DNA of 64,000 nucleotides from Thiobaca trueperi (GTDB lineage Bacteria > Pseudomonadota > Gammaproteobacteria > Chromatiales > Chromatiaceae), in the NCBI RefSeq assembly GCF_004342175.1, contig NZ_SMAO01000011.1:38721-102720 (forward strand), written 5' to 3'. The notes under the pieces are model-generated. The model made no database searches. It had not been told where the DNA came from and worked only from the letters and a program-made list of their open reading frames with translations. Each line of letters begins with the position of its first letter. Position 1 is the first letter of the stretch. Both the position numbers and the translations under genes were made by a program. Shown here in pieces: positions 29,171 through 39,400 of this stretch.

Positions 29171-31147
29171 TTACCCCAACCGCAGCGTCTGCTTGTAGAA
29201 GCGTGGCACCGCATCCGGATCCGAGGTCATGAGGATCTGATCGAGCAGCCAGCCGGGCACGCGGCCCTGGCGGGTCATTTCGGTGAGCTGGGTGCGTAGT
29301 CCTTCCCAATAGAAATCACCGCCGGAGCCGTCGAAAAAGACCACCGGACTGGCTTCGATCACGCCGAGCTTCATGTCGGTCAGCGTCAGACCGATCTCTT
29401 CCAGGGTGCCGACGCCGCCGACGAGAAAGATGTGAAAGCTGGCGATCTCGAACCAGCGTTGCCGGGCCTGACGGCTGCGCGCCTGAAAGGTCTGATAGAA
29501 CTCGGCGCTCTGGTTCGGCTCCTGATCGATGGTTTCGATGAAGCTCGATCCGACCATCAGCCCGAGCCGGTGGGCGGCGTCCGTGACCTGCTGCATGGCG
29601 CCCGGTCCGCCGCCGGTGAGGACGCCGATGTCGCCACCGAAGAGCCCGCGCAGATGTTCCAGCAGACGTTCGGTCTGGCGCGCGCCCTGCTCGGTCATGG
29701 GCTTGGTCGAGCCATAGATGGCGAAGATCAGCGATGAACGGAAGCGGTCCACCTTGTCCGGCAGGGTGAAATAGCCGCGCAGCCCCCGGAAGACATGCCG
29801 CACCACATGACCGCGCGACTTGTTGCACCAGAAGACCTGAAGTCCCAGACCCTCGTAATCGGCGAGCCGGCCATGATCGCGCGAGGACAGGAAAGGGCCG
29901 TGCTCAAAAGAGGCCCGGCGGAAAACGATCCGGGCGATGCGTCGATGCAGTGCGGCGGCACAGATCTCGGTGTGTTCGATCAGATTGGGGAAATAGCCGA
30001 GCAGGAGCGTCGCGCAGGCGTCATCCGGCAGGTCGGCCAGGATCCGGGTGCCGCTTTCGGCGCGCAGGGTCAGATCCAGTCCTTCGGCGGTCAGGCCCGC
30101 CGACAGATCGGTGCCGTCACGCGGATCGCGTGGCAGGTTCGGCTGGTTCCAGACCCGATCCGGCATCCTTCCGTCCAGCAGCAGATAAGGGTCGCCGGTC
30201 ACGGCCATCATCCGGTGCGAATAACGCTCGCGGACCGGTTCGACCTCCAGCCGGTCAAAGACCGCGAGCAGCGCCTGGCAGGCATCGGTGCCGCTGGTTT
30301 CGCGCGGTTCAGGCTCGGCGATGGTGCGGCCATGCCAGTAACGGGGACGGGGCTCGATCCGGATCGCCTCATGCACCGAGGCGGCAATGCTCGGATTGAT
30401 GATGAGCTGTTCGGAGCGATTGATGAATTCCAGGTAGACATTGGTGCCGCGCGTGGAGACCGGATCCAGCACCGTGGCCTGAAGATGGACGCCCAGCGCC
30501 TCGTCGAGATTGCGCAGCACCACATAATGACGATGCAGAAACATGGAACAGGCCGTCACCAGGCCGTCATTGGGTGGCAGCTCGATATGATCGACCGACT
30601 CGCGGATCTGGAGTCGGTTGAGCAGATCCTTGCCGTCGGCGTGGGTCGCGATGGCGGTGACTTCCTCAGGCGTCAACGGCTTCTGAAAGCGGAAGATCTG
30701 GCGTTGCGGACGGATGATCAGATAGCCGTGACCGTCGAGCGAAAACCCCGACGGGACTTGCAGCGCATTCTCGCGAATGAGGCGGTGAATGCTCGCCGAA
30801 TCGAGCTGGTTGTCGGCAGGACAGAAGACCAGCCGCCCGACCCGCAGTCCGGGCACCACGATGCGCTCCAGATGGTCGGCGATTCCATAAGAGGCAATGG
30901 CGGCGACGATGCGCAACTGGAGGTCGCAGTGCTGGCCGTTGAAGTCGGGCATCCCGAGCGGAAGAATGTTGATCCCCATGCGCGCCAGCCGGCTGCGCGC
31001 CGCAAACACCAGATCCGCCTCGCGGTTGTGCGTGCGTTCGCGGAAATCCGGCGAGATGGCAAAACGCGCGGTGACGAGAAAGCCCTCGTCGTCGGTGGCG
31101 ATGAGCGCGGTGATCCAGCCGTCGCCGGTTTCGGGGGTCGCGTACAT
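29171..31147 (-). CDS. Long LOG-domain protein (Rossmann nucleotide-binding, TIGR00730-like) with N-terminal extension
   Basis: A 658-residue protein. The C-terminal 200 or so residues form a LOG/lysine-decarboxylase-like domain: AIYGSTKPM, TGGGPGAMQQVTDAAHRLG and GGVGTLEEIGLTLTDMKLG. LOG enzymes hydrolyse nucleoside monophosphates (cytokinin activation in plants, PpnN in E. coli). The first 430 or so residues match nothing I recognise; they begin with a beta-rich region (TALIATDDEGFLVTARFAIS). The protein is three times the usual LOG length. The gene starts about 50 bp from the rnpB promoter end and is in the same direction. Confidence 0.75.
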   Translation of the reverse strand: MYATPETGDGWITALIATDDEGFLVTARFAISPDFRERTHNREADLVFAARSRLARMGINILPLGMPDFNGQHCDLQLRIVAAIASYGIADHLERIVVPGLRVGRLVFCPADNQLDSASIHRLIRENALQVPSGFSLDGHGYLIIRPQRQIFRFQKPLTPEEVTAIATHADGKDLLNRLQIRESVDHIELPPNDGLVTACSMFLHRHYVVLRNLDEALGVHLQATVLDPVSTRGTNVYLEFINRSEQLIINPSIAASVHEAIRIEPRPRYWHGRTIAEPEPRETSGTDACQALLAVFDRLEVEPVRERYSHRMMAVTGDPYLLLDGRMPDRVWNQPNLPRDPRDGTDLSAGLTAEGLDLTLRAESGTRILADLPDDACATLLLGYFPNLIEHTEICAAALHRRIARIVFRRASFEHGPFLSSRDHGRLADYEGLGLQVFWCNKSRGHVVRHVFRGLRGYFTLPDKVDRFRSSLIFAIYGSTKPMTEQGARQTERLLEHLRGLFGGDIGVLTGGGPGAMQQVTDAAHRLGLMVGSSFIETIDQEPNQSAEFYQTFQARSRQARQRWFEIASFHIFLVGGVGTLEEIGLTLTDMKLGVIEASPVVFFDGSGGDFYWEGLRTQLTEMTRQGRVPGWLLDQILMTSDPDAVPRFYKQTLRLG

Positions 31148-31327
31148 GATCAGTCTCTCGTGAGGGGCAGGCTGTCGAGCCTATCACAAGGCCCGCTGTA
31201 CCTGATGTCGGGTGCTTTTCTTTCCGTCAACCCGATGTCTCGCTTGAAGCCGGCTCGCGACGCCGCAAAATAGATTGCCACCGACCAGCGTGGAATGAGT
31301 GAGTCTGGCCGTGATGTTTGAGTGTCC

Positions 31328-31344
31328 TTAAACCGCGTTGAGAG
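31328..31344 (+). repeat. Solo family B end
   Basis: TTAAACCGCGTTGAGAG, identical in its first 11 bases to family B ends, lies just upstream of the elastin-like gene; no partner end was found. Confidence 0.45.
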
Positions 31345-31353
31345 CCAAATCCC

Positions 31354-31662
31354 ATGAAAAAATCCATTGTCGGTTCGCTGTTTCTCGGTTCATTGCTGCT
31401 TCCGCTGACGGCCCTCGCCGTCGATCCCGGTGTCGGGGTGGGCGCCCCCGGCCCTGGCGTGACCCGTGGTGTCGGTGTGGGTGCGCCGGGCGTTGGGGTC
31501 GCGCCGGGAGTGGGTGTGGGCGCGCGGGGCGTTGGGGTGACACCGGGTGTCGGTGTAGGCGCGCCTGGCGTTGGGGTGACGCCGGGAGTGGGTGTTGGCG
31601 CACCGGGCGTTGGCGGGCCGATGAATCGCGGCGGCCCGGTTAATCGGGCCGGGCGCCGGTAA
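31354..31662 (+). CDS. Secreted elastin-like Gly/Val/Pro repeat protein
   Basis: A 102-residue protein. Signal peptide [22 protein letters not shown], then five 13-residue repeats of the form [13 protein letters not shown] (about residues 26-90), then a short basic tail with [16 protein letters not shown]. The PGVGV text is the same kind of motif as in elastin, where such repeats make flexible, disordered chains. It may be a surface or periplasmic structural peptide. The reverse strand over it is also open but encodes only low-complexity text. Function unknown. Confidence 0.75.
   Translation: MKKSIVGSLFLGSLLLPLTALAVDPGVGVGAPGPGVTRGVGVGAPGVGVAPGVGVGARGVGVTPGVGVGAPGVGVTPGVGVGAPGVGGPMNRGGPVNRAGRR
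31429..31623 (+). repeat. 39-bp tandem repeats coding the elastin-like segment
   Basis: Five imperfect 39-bp units, each encoding 13 residues. Third-position differences show the copies are not all recent. Confidence 0.75.
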
Positions 31663-31679
31663 CGGTTGTTCTCCACTCG

Positions 31680-32103
31680 TCATGCTGGGGGCGTGCAATC
31701 CCGGACCATCCGTATTCTGAGCAGCGTCGGCGGGTCTTTGCCAATGAATTGAGGTTGATGGCCGCTGGTCAGCACCTCGCAGTAGATGGGATTGGCTGCC
31801 ACCCGCGCCGTCGCGGCACAGCAGGCCAAGATCGACCAGATACTGGCGGTCATCCTCGGAGGCTTCGCCCGGCAGCGTACCGGCCAGCATCGGCTCGATA
31901 TCATCTGCTCCTTGCCCTGAGCGATCAGCTCCAGCAGACAGGCCGTCTTGCCGGTCTGGCGCGGGGCGTGGAGCAGAAAGTATTTCTTCTGATCAATCAG
32001 GCTGAGAATGTCATCGAGATCCCGGCGCTACAGGGACGGCAGGCTGTAGTGGTGGTCGTCGGGTCGAACCGGGCTTTCGGTGGTGAAAAAGCCATGACAC
32101 ACC
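31680..32103 (-). pseudogene. Decayed AAA-like ATPase gene
   Basis: On the minus strand the start (GTG 32103) reads VCHGFFTTESPVRPDDHH, SLPSL, then an in-frame TAG, then RRDLDDILSLIDQKKYFLLHAPRQTGKTACLLELIAQG, split here as a Walker A region HAPRQTGKT. It then jumps to late-domain text in shifted frames (MLAGTLPGEASEDDRQYLVD, LGLLCRDG, NPIYCEVL). This is the pattern of a stand-alone ATP-binding protein family common in these bacteria, with an internal deletion, a nonsense codon and frameshifts. Not functional. Confidence 0.75.
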
Positions 32104-32140
32104 TCCCGGGTCAGGAATCGTAGCCAGCATAGTCCACTCG

Positions 32141-33208
32141 TCACACCCAGTCCGATCCCGTCTCATCATCCAAACCTCGCCGCTTGCGCCGCAGACTGCC
32201 CGGCGGATACCCGAACTTGCGCTTGAAGGCAGCGTTGAAGTGGTTGGTGTGCGTATAGCCCAGGCGTGCCGCCAACTGTTTGAGCGGAATGTCGCTCTCC
32301 AGAATCGCCCGCTGCGCCTCGCTCAGCCGCTGCTCGGCGATGAAGCGATGAATGGGCAGGCCATATTCGCTGGCGAAGGCGGCGTTGAGCCAGCGCGCCG
32401 AGATGCCAAAACGGGTGGCGAGTTCGTCGAGCGAGGGCAGTTTGCCTTCCAGGCGAATCAGATGGAGATGGAGTGCCTGAATCGCATCCCGGTTTAGGCC
32501 GCCAAGCCGTGTCTCGGGTTCGGCAAGCTCGACATGGGCCATGAGTGCGCCCAGATATTCCAGCACTTTAGCCTGAGCGAACAACCGCCGCAGCGGTCCG
32601 CGCACCTGGGTGGACATTGCCGTTTGCAGCAATCCGGAAATCGCGAGCGGCATTGGCCGCACCCGCACCATTGGTGCTGGGTCGAGCCCCAGGCGCTGGA
32701 TCAGACGTTCCGCCAGGGGCGGGTCGAGCAGTTCCCGCAACACATCTTCGGTCAGGATCAGCGCCGTCATGTCGCTGTTCGACGCGGTGTCAATCCAGGG
32801 TGTGACATGAAAGCGTTCGGCGCGACGGAAAAAATCATGGCCCGGCCGGTAGATGAGCTCAGCCGGCGGATAGCGCTCCTGATGGCGCAGGATCCCTCCC
32901 TTGACCGTCTGTATGGCCAGCATGACTTCGGGGAACTGGAAGTCGAATTCGGCCAGCGCGATCAGCCGGCTATCCATCTGCGGGCGAAAGCGGTGCACGC
33001 CGCGAAACAGCGAGAAGCCATCGGCCAGCGGCAGGCGTTCCAGATAGCCATGACCGACCTCGGGCGGAATGGGCATCGCGACGATCTGTGGCTCCAGGAC
33101 ACTCGGGATGATCTCCGGGGCGAGAGCCGGGTTTGACTCGATCAGCCAGCGGACGGCGACATCGGGGAGGGTTTTCGTTGACTGTTGCATCTCTGGCGTT
33201 TTCAGCAA
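32141..33208 (-). CDS. AraC-family transcriptional regulator
   Basis: A 355-residue protein. The N-terminal 230 or so residues are a ligand or sensing region with no clear family. The C-terminal AraC domain has both helix-turn-helix units: LDELATRFGISARWLNAAF and LKQLAARLGYTHTNHFNAAF, ending KRKFGYPPGSLRRKR. This C-terminal wording is like PchR/YbtA-type regulators, but that is a weak hint. Met at codon 7 (33190) may be the true start. Divergent from the giant gene, with phased direct repeats between them that are likely its operator. Confidence 0.88.
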   Translation of the reverse strand: MLKTPEMQQSTKTLPDVAVRWLIESNPALAPEIIPSVLEPQIVAMPIPPEVGHGYLERLPLADGFSLFRGVHRFRPQMDSRLIALAEFDFQFPEVMLAIQTVKGGILRHQERYPPAELIYRPGHDFFRRAERFHVTPWIDTASNSDMTALILTEDVLRELLDPPLAERLIQRLGLDPAPMVRVRPMPLAISGLLQTAMSTQVRGPLRRLFAQAKVLEYLGALMAHVELAEPETRLGGLNRDAIQALHLHLIRLEGKLPSLDELATRFGISARWLNAAFASEYGLPIHRFIAEQRLSEAQRAILESDIPLKQLAARLGYTHTNHFNAAFKRKFGYPPGSLRRKRRGLDDETGSDWV

Positions 33209-33309
33209 TTCGACGGGCGGATGAAACCGAGCATGGGGACATGGGAGTGCCTTGTCACCCGCCCAGCTTACCGGAAGCGGGTCCGGCTAGCCGATGGCCG
33301 TTCCGGGTC

Positions 33310-33400
33310 GCGTATCAAAAAAACCGGGATGCGTATCGAAAAACGCTTGATCAATCGAAGACTTCCGTTTCGCGTATCAATCAGGCACCTGAGCGTATCA
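33310..33400 (+). promoter_or_regulatory. Four GCGTATCR direct repeats on a 21-bp register, likely AraC-type operator
   Basis: GCGTATC followed by A or G occurs at 33310, 33331, 33372 and 33393. The pairs are exactly 21 bp apart, and the middle spacing of 41 bp is close to two such steps. AraC proteins bind direct repeats two helical turns apart on one face of DNA. The array lies between the divergent AraC gene and the giant gene. Confidence 0.65.
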
Positions 33401-33462
33401 GGAAGCGGGTGAAGCAGGCATAGCGGGCAGGGAGAATCGACAGTACTGGCGAGCGTTGTCCG

Positions 33463-36400
33463 GTGTGGTCGAGGCCATGGCGGATCGCTCGGCGGGTTTG
33501 CCTACCTTCCGGAGTTGCCGCCATGCTGCATTCGTGTTGCCGATCCAGTCAACCGCGTCCCGATTCGGTTCCCGCCAATTTGGTTGAGCGTGTTCTCATC
33601 CTGTTTTTATTGGCTATAGCTGGGTTCCTATCGACTTCGGCTGTCTTTGCTGCTGATCCGATTACCACAGCTAATGCAACAAGTGTGGCGATTCAGAATA
33701 CGCTGAATCATTCCGGGGCGGAGGTCTATTCCGTAGCCATTTCTCCTGACAACACGATCATTGCGGCAGGTGATACGGCTGGAAACATCGTATTATGGAA
33801 CCCGGTAACGGGAGCGGAAATTAGGACGATCAATGCGCATTCAGGTGCGGAAAAAACAGTGCGCAGCGTCGCGTTTTCGCCAGATGGCCGGATATTGGCG
33901 AGTGGCAGCCTTGATAACACCGTTGCCTTTTGGGATGTTGCGACTGGAAGTCCGCTCGGAAGTCTTGGTTACAGTGGTGATGTTTATTCGGTAGCCATTT
34001 CACCCACCCGCTATACCTCGAGAGTGAACGGCACCAGCAATGGTTCTATGGTGTTTGCGGTCGGCACCCAAGATGATGAAAAAGTTTATCTTTATACGCT
34101 GCTAATTAATAAAGATACTGGTGCAATCAGTGATACAAATATTACTGAACAAACCTTTTCCACCGATGATGGTTCCGTCAATAGAATTTACGTTTCCAGT
34201 GTCTCCTTCTCGCCGAATGGCGCCCTGTTGGTCAGCGGGTCAGCCGATGGAAAAGTGAGAATTTTTAAGGATTTATCTGATATTAACGATATAACCGATC
34301 TCCTGGAAATTGACGCATCTAACGCATCTACTTACCCGACCGGTGCAATCAACAGAGTCGTCTTTTCTCAGGACAATCTGACTGTAGCAAGCGGTTCGGC
34401 GGATGGTTACGTCAGGCTTTGGCAAGTAAGCGATGGAACCGAATTATCAGGCCAGGCCATGAATCACGGGAGTGCCGTGTATGGCGTTGGTTTTTCCAAC
34501 GATGGTTCATTGCTGGCGAGCGTCGGAGCCGATAATCTTGTCAAGATCTGGAAGGTCAGCGATGGATCAAATTTAAATACCCTGACTGGTCATACTGGCA
34601 ATGTACGGTCGGTCGTCTTTGCCTCGAACAGCACATTCCTGGCGAGCGGCTCCCGGGACAGTAGCGCGCGGATTTGGGGACTTGCACCCCTTCCCATCGT
34701 AACCACCGGTTCCGTCTCCAACATCAATGCCACCTCCGCAACCCTTGGCGGGACCGTGGATGACAACGAGGCTGCGGTGACGGCCATCAGCTTCGAGTAC
34801 GGCACGACCACGGCCTATGGTTCGTCGGCAACAACGACCCCGTCCTCCATAAGCGGTTCCCAAGGCAGCACCGCAGTCAGCGCGGCTTTGACCGGCCTGA
34901 CCTGCAACACGCATTATTATTTTCGGCTGATCGCTGACGGCACCCGTGACAGCGGGAGCGACTTCGTCAGCGGCCCCTGCACGACCGGCCCGACGGTGAC
35001 CACCAGCGCCGCCACCGGTCTGAGCGCCGATGGGGCCACGCTGAACGGTTCGGTGACCGATGTGGGCGCTAATGTCACCATCACTTTTGAATACGGTGCC
35101 GACACAAGCTACGGCACCACGGTGTCGCCCGACACCAACGCCAGCATCAGCGCCACGCAGGGGACGCCGCAAACAGTGTCACCCGCCAAAACCCTGACCG
35201 GCCTGACCTGCAACACTACCTATCACTACCGGATCAAGGCGACGGATGGGGTATTGAAAACCGGTAGTGATCAGACCTTCACTACCTCCGGCTGCGTCAG
35301 CGGCCTGACCTTGAATACGCCGACGGTGATCTCGACGAGTGCCAGTTTGGCGACCTTTGAATTCCAGGCCAATGCCGACGCTACGCTTTACTTCAACGTG
35401 ATCGCCAGTAGCGGAACCTGTCCGAGCGCCGCCGTTATCCACGCCAACACGGACGCGAATCGCCTGTATTGGGGCAGTGCGCCGCTGACAGCGAATACGC
35501 CAGCGACCTATACCTTGCGCAATCTGACCGGTAGCGCCAGCTACAAGCTGTGCGCAACGGTCTATGACGGCAGCGCCTACAGCAGCGTACAGGGGCGAAC
35601 CTTCAGTACCCAGACCGCAATGGATTTGAGTGCGGCCGGCATCGTCTGGGAACGCATGGGTGCGCAAGGTTTCAGTCCAATCAGTGCCAACGCCATCATT
35701 AAAATGGCCATGGCCCCGGATGGGACGCCCTATATCGTGACAGCCGGTTATACAAACGATTGGCAGTATGTTTTAAACGGCGGTCTTACCGTCAAACGGT
35801 GGAATAACACCACCCAGAGCTGGATCTCACTCGGCACGAGCCAGACACCGCCAAGCGGTACAACCTTCACCGTGCAAGCCATCAATCTGGCGTTTGCGCC
35901 AGATGGTGCGCCGTATCTCCTGGCGCTCGCAAAATCAAGCTCATGCAGTTATCTCTTGGTAAAAAAATGGGATGGCGCGGCCTGGACCGATCTGACGCCT
36001 GCGGTGACTCCATTGTGTGGGGCCGGCGCTCAAATACACAACGCCATATTGGCCTTCGGTCCGGATAGTCGCCCCTATATTGCCTACAAAAAAACCGTCA
36101 GTGGCGCTATTAAGATAAACGTTATTCAGTTAGAGATCAGCGGTGGCGCCAGTGACTGGGCGTCGGTTGGAACTGACATATCGGCTAGCACAAGTGCGCA
36201 CAACGCGCTTTCCCTGGCGTTTGCTCCGGATGGCACCCCGTATATTGCGTTATCTGAATACGCTAGCTCGTCGTTTACTTTCCGAGTTTATAAATTCACA
36301 ACGAGCTGGGTCCGGGTTGGTACGTCGGACATTTCAAGAAGAAAGCTCTTGGATAATGATGCCTTTGGAATCAATCAAGGAGGCATACCTTTTATCGCGG

Positions 36401-39400
36401 TCAATGATGAAGACACGAATAATATGGCCGTCCATCAATTTGATGGAACGACATGGGAATCCATCGGCAGCCTGCAAACAGGATCCCCCTCTGACCTTAT
36501 GAAACTGGTTATTGCACCAAGCGGTTGGCCAGTCGTGGGTCTCATTGATTCTGCAAGCGGCGGTACAGACGGTAAGGTCTACCACTACAATGGATCGGCA
36601 TGGAATGGCATTGGCGCTACGGTAACCTCATCCTTCGTCACGCAAGGAAACCTTCGACAATTTTACGTTGCCCTGAATCCTCAGGGAACACCGTTATTCG
36701 GTCACGCCGACTCTTCGGCTTCGAGCAAGGCCACGGTCTTACAGGCGATCCCGCCCGGCCCGCGCGTGACCACCGGTGCGGCGACCGGCGCCACCCTGAC
36801 CGGCGCGACACTCAACGGCACGGTTAATCCCAGCGGGTTTGCCGTCAGCAGCATCGCGTTCGAATATGGCTCGACCACCAGTTATGGCACGACGGCAGCG
36901 GCTACGCCAGCATCGCTGGCCGCCAGCGCCGCATCTACCGCAGTCAGCGCGACGATTACGGGCCTGAGCGGGGTCTGCAACACCGGCTATCACGCCCGGC
37001 TCAATGCCACCCGCGACGATAACAGCACCGTCGTCAGCGGCAGCGATGCGACCTTCGCCACCAGCGCCTGTACCACCGGCCCCAGCGTCACCACCAGCGC
37101 GGCAAGCTTGGTGACCGGAACCGGAGCGACGCTGAACGGCTCGGTCACGGATGTCGGTCTGAATGTCACCAGCATCCAGTTCGAATACGGGACGGCCGCC
37201 GGCAGTTACGGGACAGCGGTCAATGCCTCCACCACCATCACGGCGACGCCCGGAACGCCCCAGACGGTCACGCCGACCAAGGCGCTGACCGGACTGACCT
37301 GCAATACCAAATATTACTACCGCATCAAAGCGACTGATGCGACCCAGACCAACAACGGTTCTGAACAGTCGTTCACCACCTCGCCCTGCACGACCGGACC
37401 CAGCGTGACCACCAGCGCTGCCACCTCAGTAACCGGAGCGGGAGCGACGCTGAACGGCGCGGTCACGGATGTTGGCCTGAATGTCACCAGTATCCAGTTC
37501 GAATACGGGGCTGCCACCGGCAGTTACGGGACAGCGGTCGATGCCTCCGCCACCGCCATCACGGCGACGCCCGGAACGCCCCAGACCCTCAATCCGACCA
37601 AGGCGCTGACCGGTCTGACTTGCAACACCACTTATTACTACCGCATCAAGGCGATCGACGCGACCCGGACCAATAACGGCTCCGAGCTGTCGTTCACCAC
37701 CACGGCGGACTGCAACGCCGCGCCCGTCGCCTCCAGCGTGCAAATCGCTGGCACCGCCACGGCGGGCCAGATCCTGACCGGCAGCTACACCTACAGCGAT
37801 ACGGAGAGCGATCCGCAGTCAGGCAGCACCTTCCGCTGGTTGAGCAACGCAACCAACACCACGACCGGGGCCACCGCCATCAGCGGGGCAACCGGCACAA
37901 CCTACGTCATCACACCCGCCGATCGTGCTAAATATCTGTTCTACTGCATCACCCCGGCGGCCAGCAGCGGCACCAGTCCGGGCACGGAGGTCTGCTCGGC
38001 GGGCAGGCAGATCGCCGACAGCGAGGTTACTTGGATCGTCACCACTGCCGCCGATCCGGGCACGGTCGGCGGCTGCATCAGCACCCCAACGACCGCCTGT
38101 TCGCTGCGCGATGCCATTGTCAGCGCCAGCACGACGGTGAGCGACACCATCCTCATTTCCCCCAGCCTGAGTGGCCAGACCATCACGCTGACGACGTCGT
38201 CAGCGACTACCCTGAACACGCTGACCATCGACAAAAATCTGAGCATCTACGGTCTTGCCGCGAATATCACGATTGCGGGTCAGCCGAATGTGTCCGGACG
38301 TCTGTTCAGCATCGGTAGCGGAAAAAGCTTTTTGATCAACAACCTCACCCTCGCCAACAGCGGCAGTTTGCCCGCATTTGACGGTGGCGGCATCCTGAAC
38401 CAAGGCACCTTGTTCTTGCAAAACGTGACCTTTTCCAACCATCTGGTCCCCTTTTCTTCCTCGGGAGCCGGATTGCTCAATCTGGGAGGTACCGTCCAAA
38501 TCATCGGCTGCACTTTCAAAAATAATGAGGCGCTCAGCGGTGGCGCCATCGCGAATCTGGCCAACGGAACCTTGGCAATCATCAACTCCACCTTCAGCGG
38601 AAATCGTGCCACCAGCACGAGCCCCGGATCGGGCAAGGGCGGCGCGATCTGGAACCAGAGCGGTTCGGTCACCCTGATCAACTCGACCCTGGTCGAGAAT
38701 CAAACGGCGAACAGTGCAGCGGGAGGCGGCATTGCCAATGAGAGCGAGCAAACCTTTACCCTGATCAATACCCTGCTGGCCGGCAATACCGCCAGCAGCC
38801 TTGCCCATAACTGCGCCGGCACCTTGAGCGATGACGGTCATAACCTGGACACCGGCACCAGTTGCGGCTTCGCCGCGACCGGCTCGTTGAACAATATCGA
38901 CGCGACCAGCGTGCTTCTGGGCACCTTGGACTACTATGGCGGACCCACCCAAACCGTCCCGTTATTGCCGGGCAGCGTCGCGCTGGACGCGGGGGATGCG
39001 ACGACCTGTGGCACGATTCCCAAAGATCAACGCGGGACCGATCGTATTATCGGCACGAGTTGCGACATTGGCGCCTTCGAGTCCAAGGGTTTCACCCTGA
39101 CCCCGGTGACTGGCAGCACCCCGCAGAGCGCTACGGTCAGCACGGCCTTTACCAACACCCTGGGCGTCACGGTCGCCAGTGTCGCGACCACGCCCCCGGA
39201 ACCGGTGAACGGCGGACGGGTGACCTTCACCGCCCCCGGCACGGGCGCCAGCGCCACGCTGGCGACCAGCCCGGCGACGATCGCGAGCGGCGCGGCCAGC
39301 GTGAACGTCACCGCCAATGCCACGGCGGGCGCCTACAGCGTGACCGCCGGCGCGCGCGGCGTGGCGACGGACGCCAGTTTCAGTCTGACCAATACTGCGG

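Noticed and set aside
31429..31623. 39-bp tandem units as a CRISPR array
   Set aside because: They are head-to-tail coding repeats in one frame without spacers.
33310..33400. GCGTATCA repeats as a CRISPR array
   Set aside because: Units are only 8 bp, just four, with spacing of 21 and 41 bp; operator is a better explanation.
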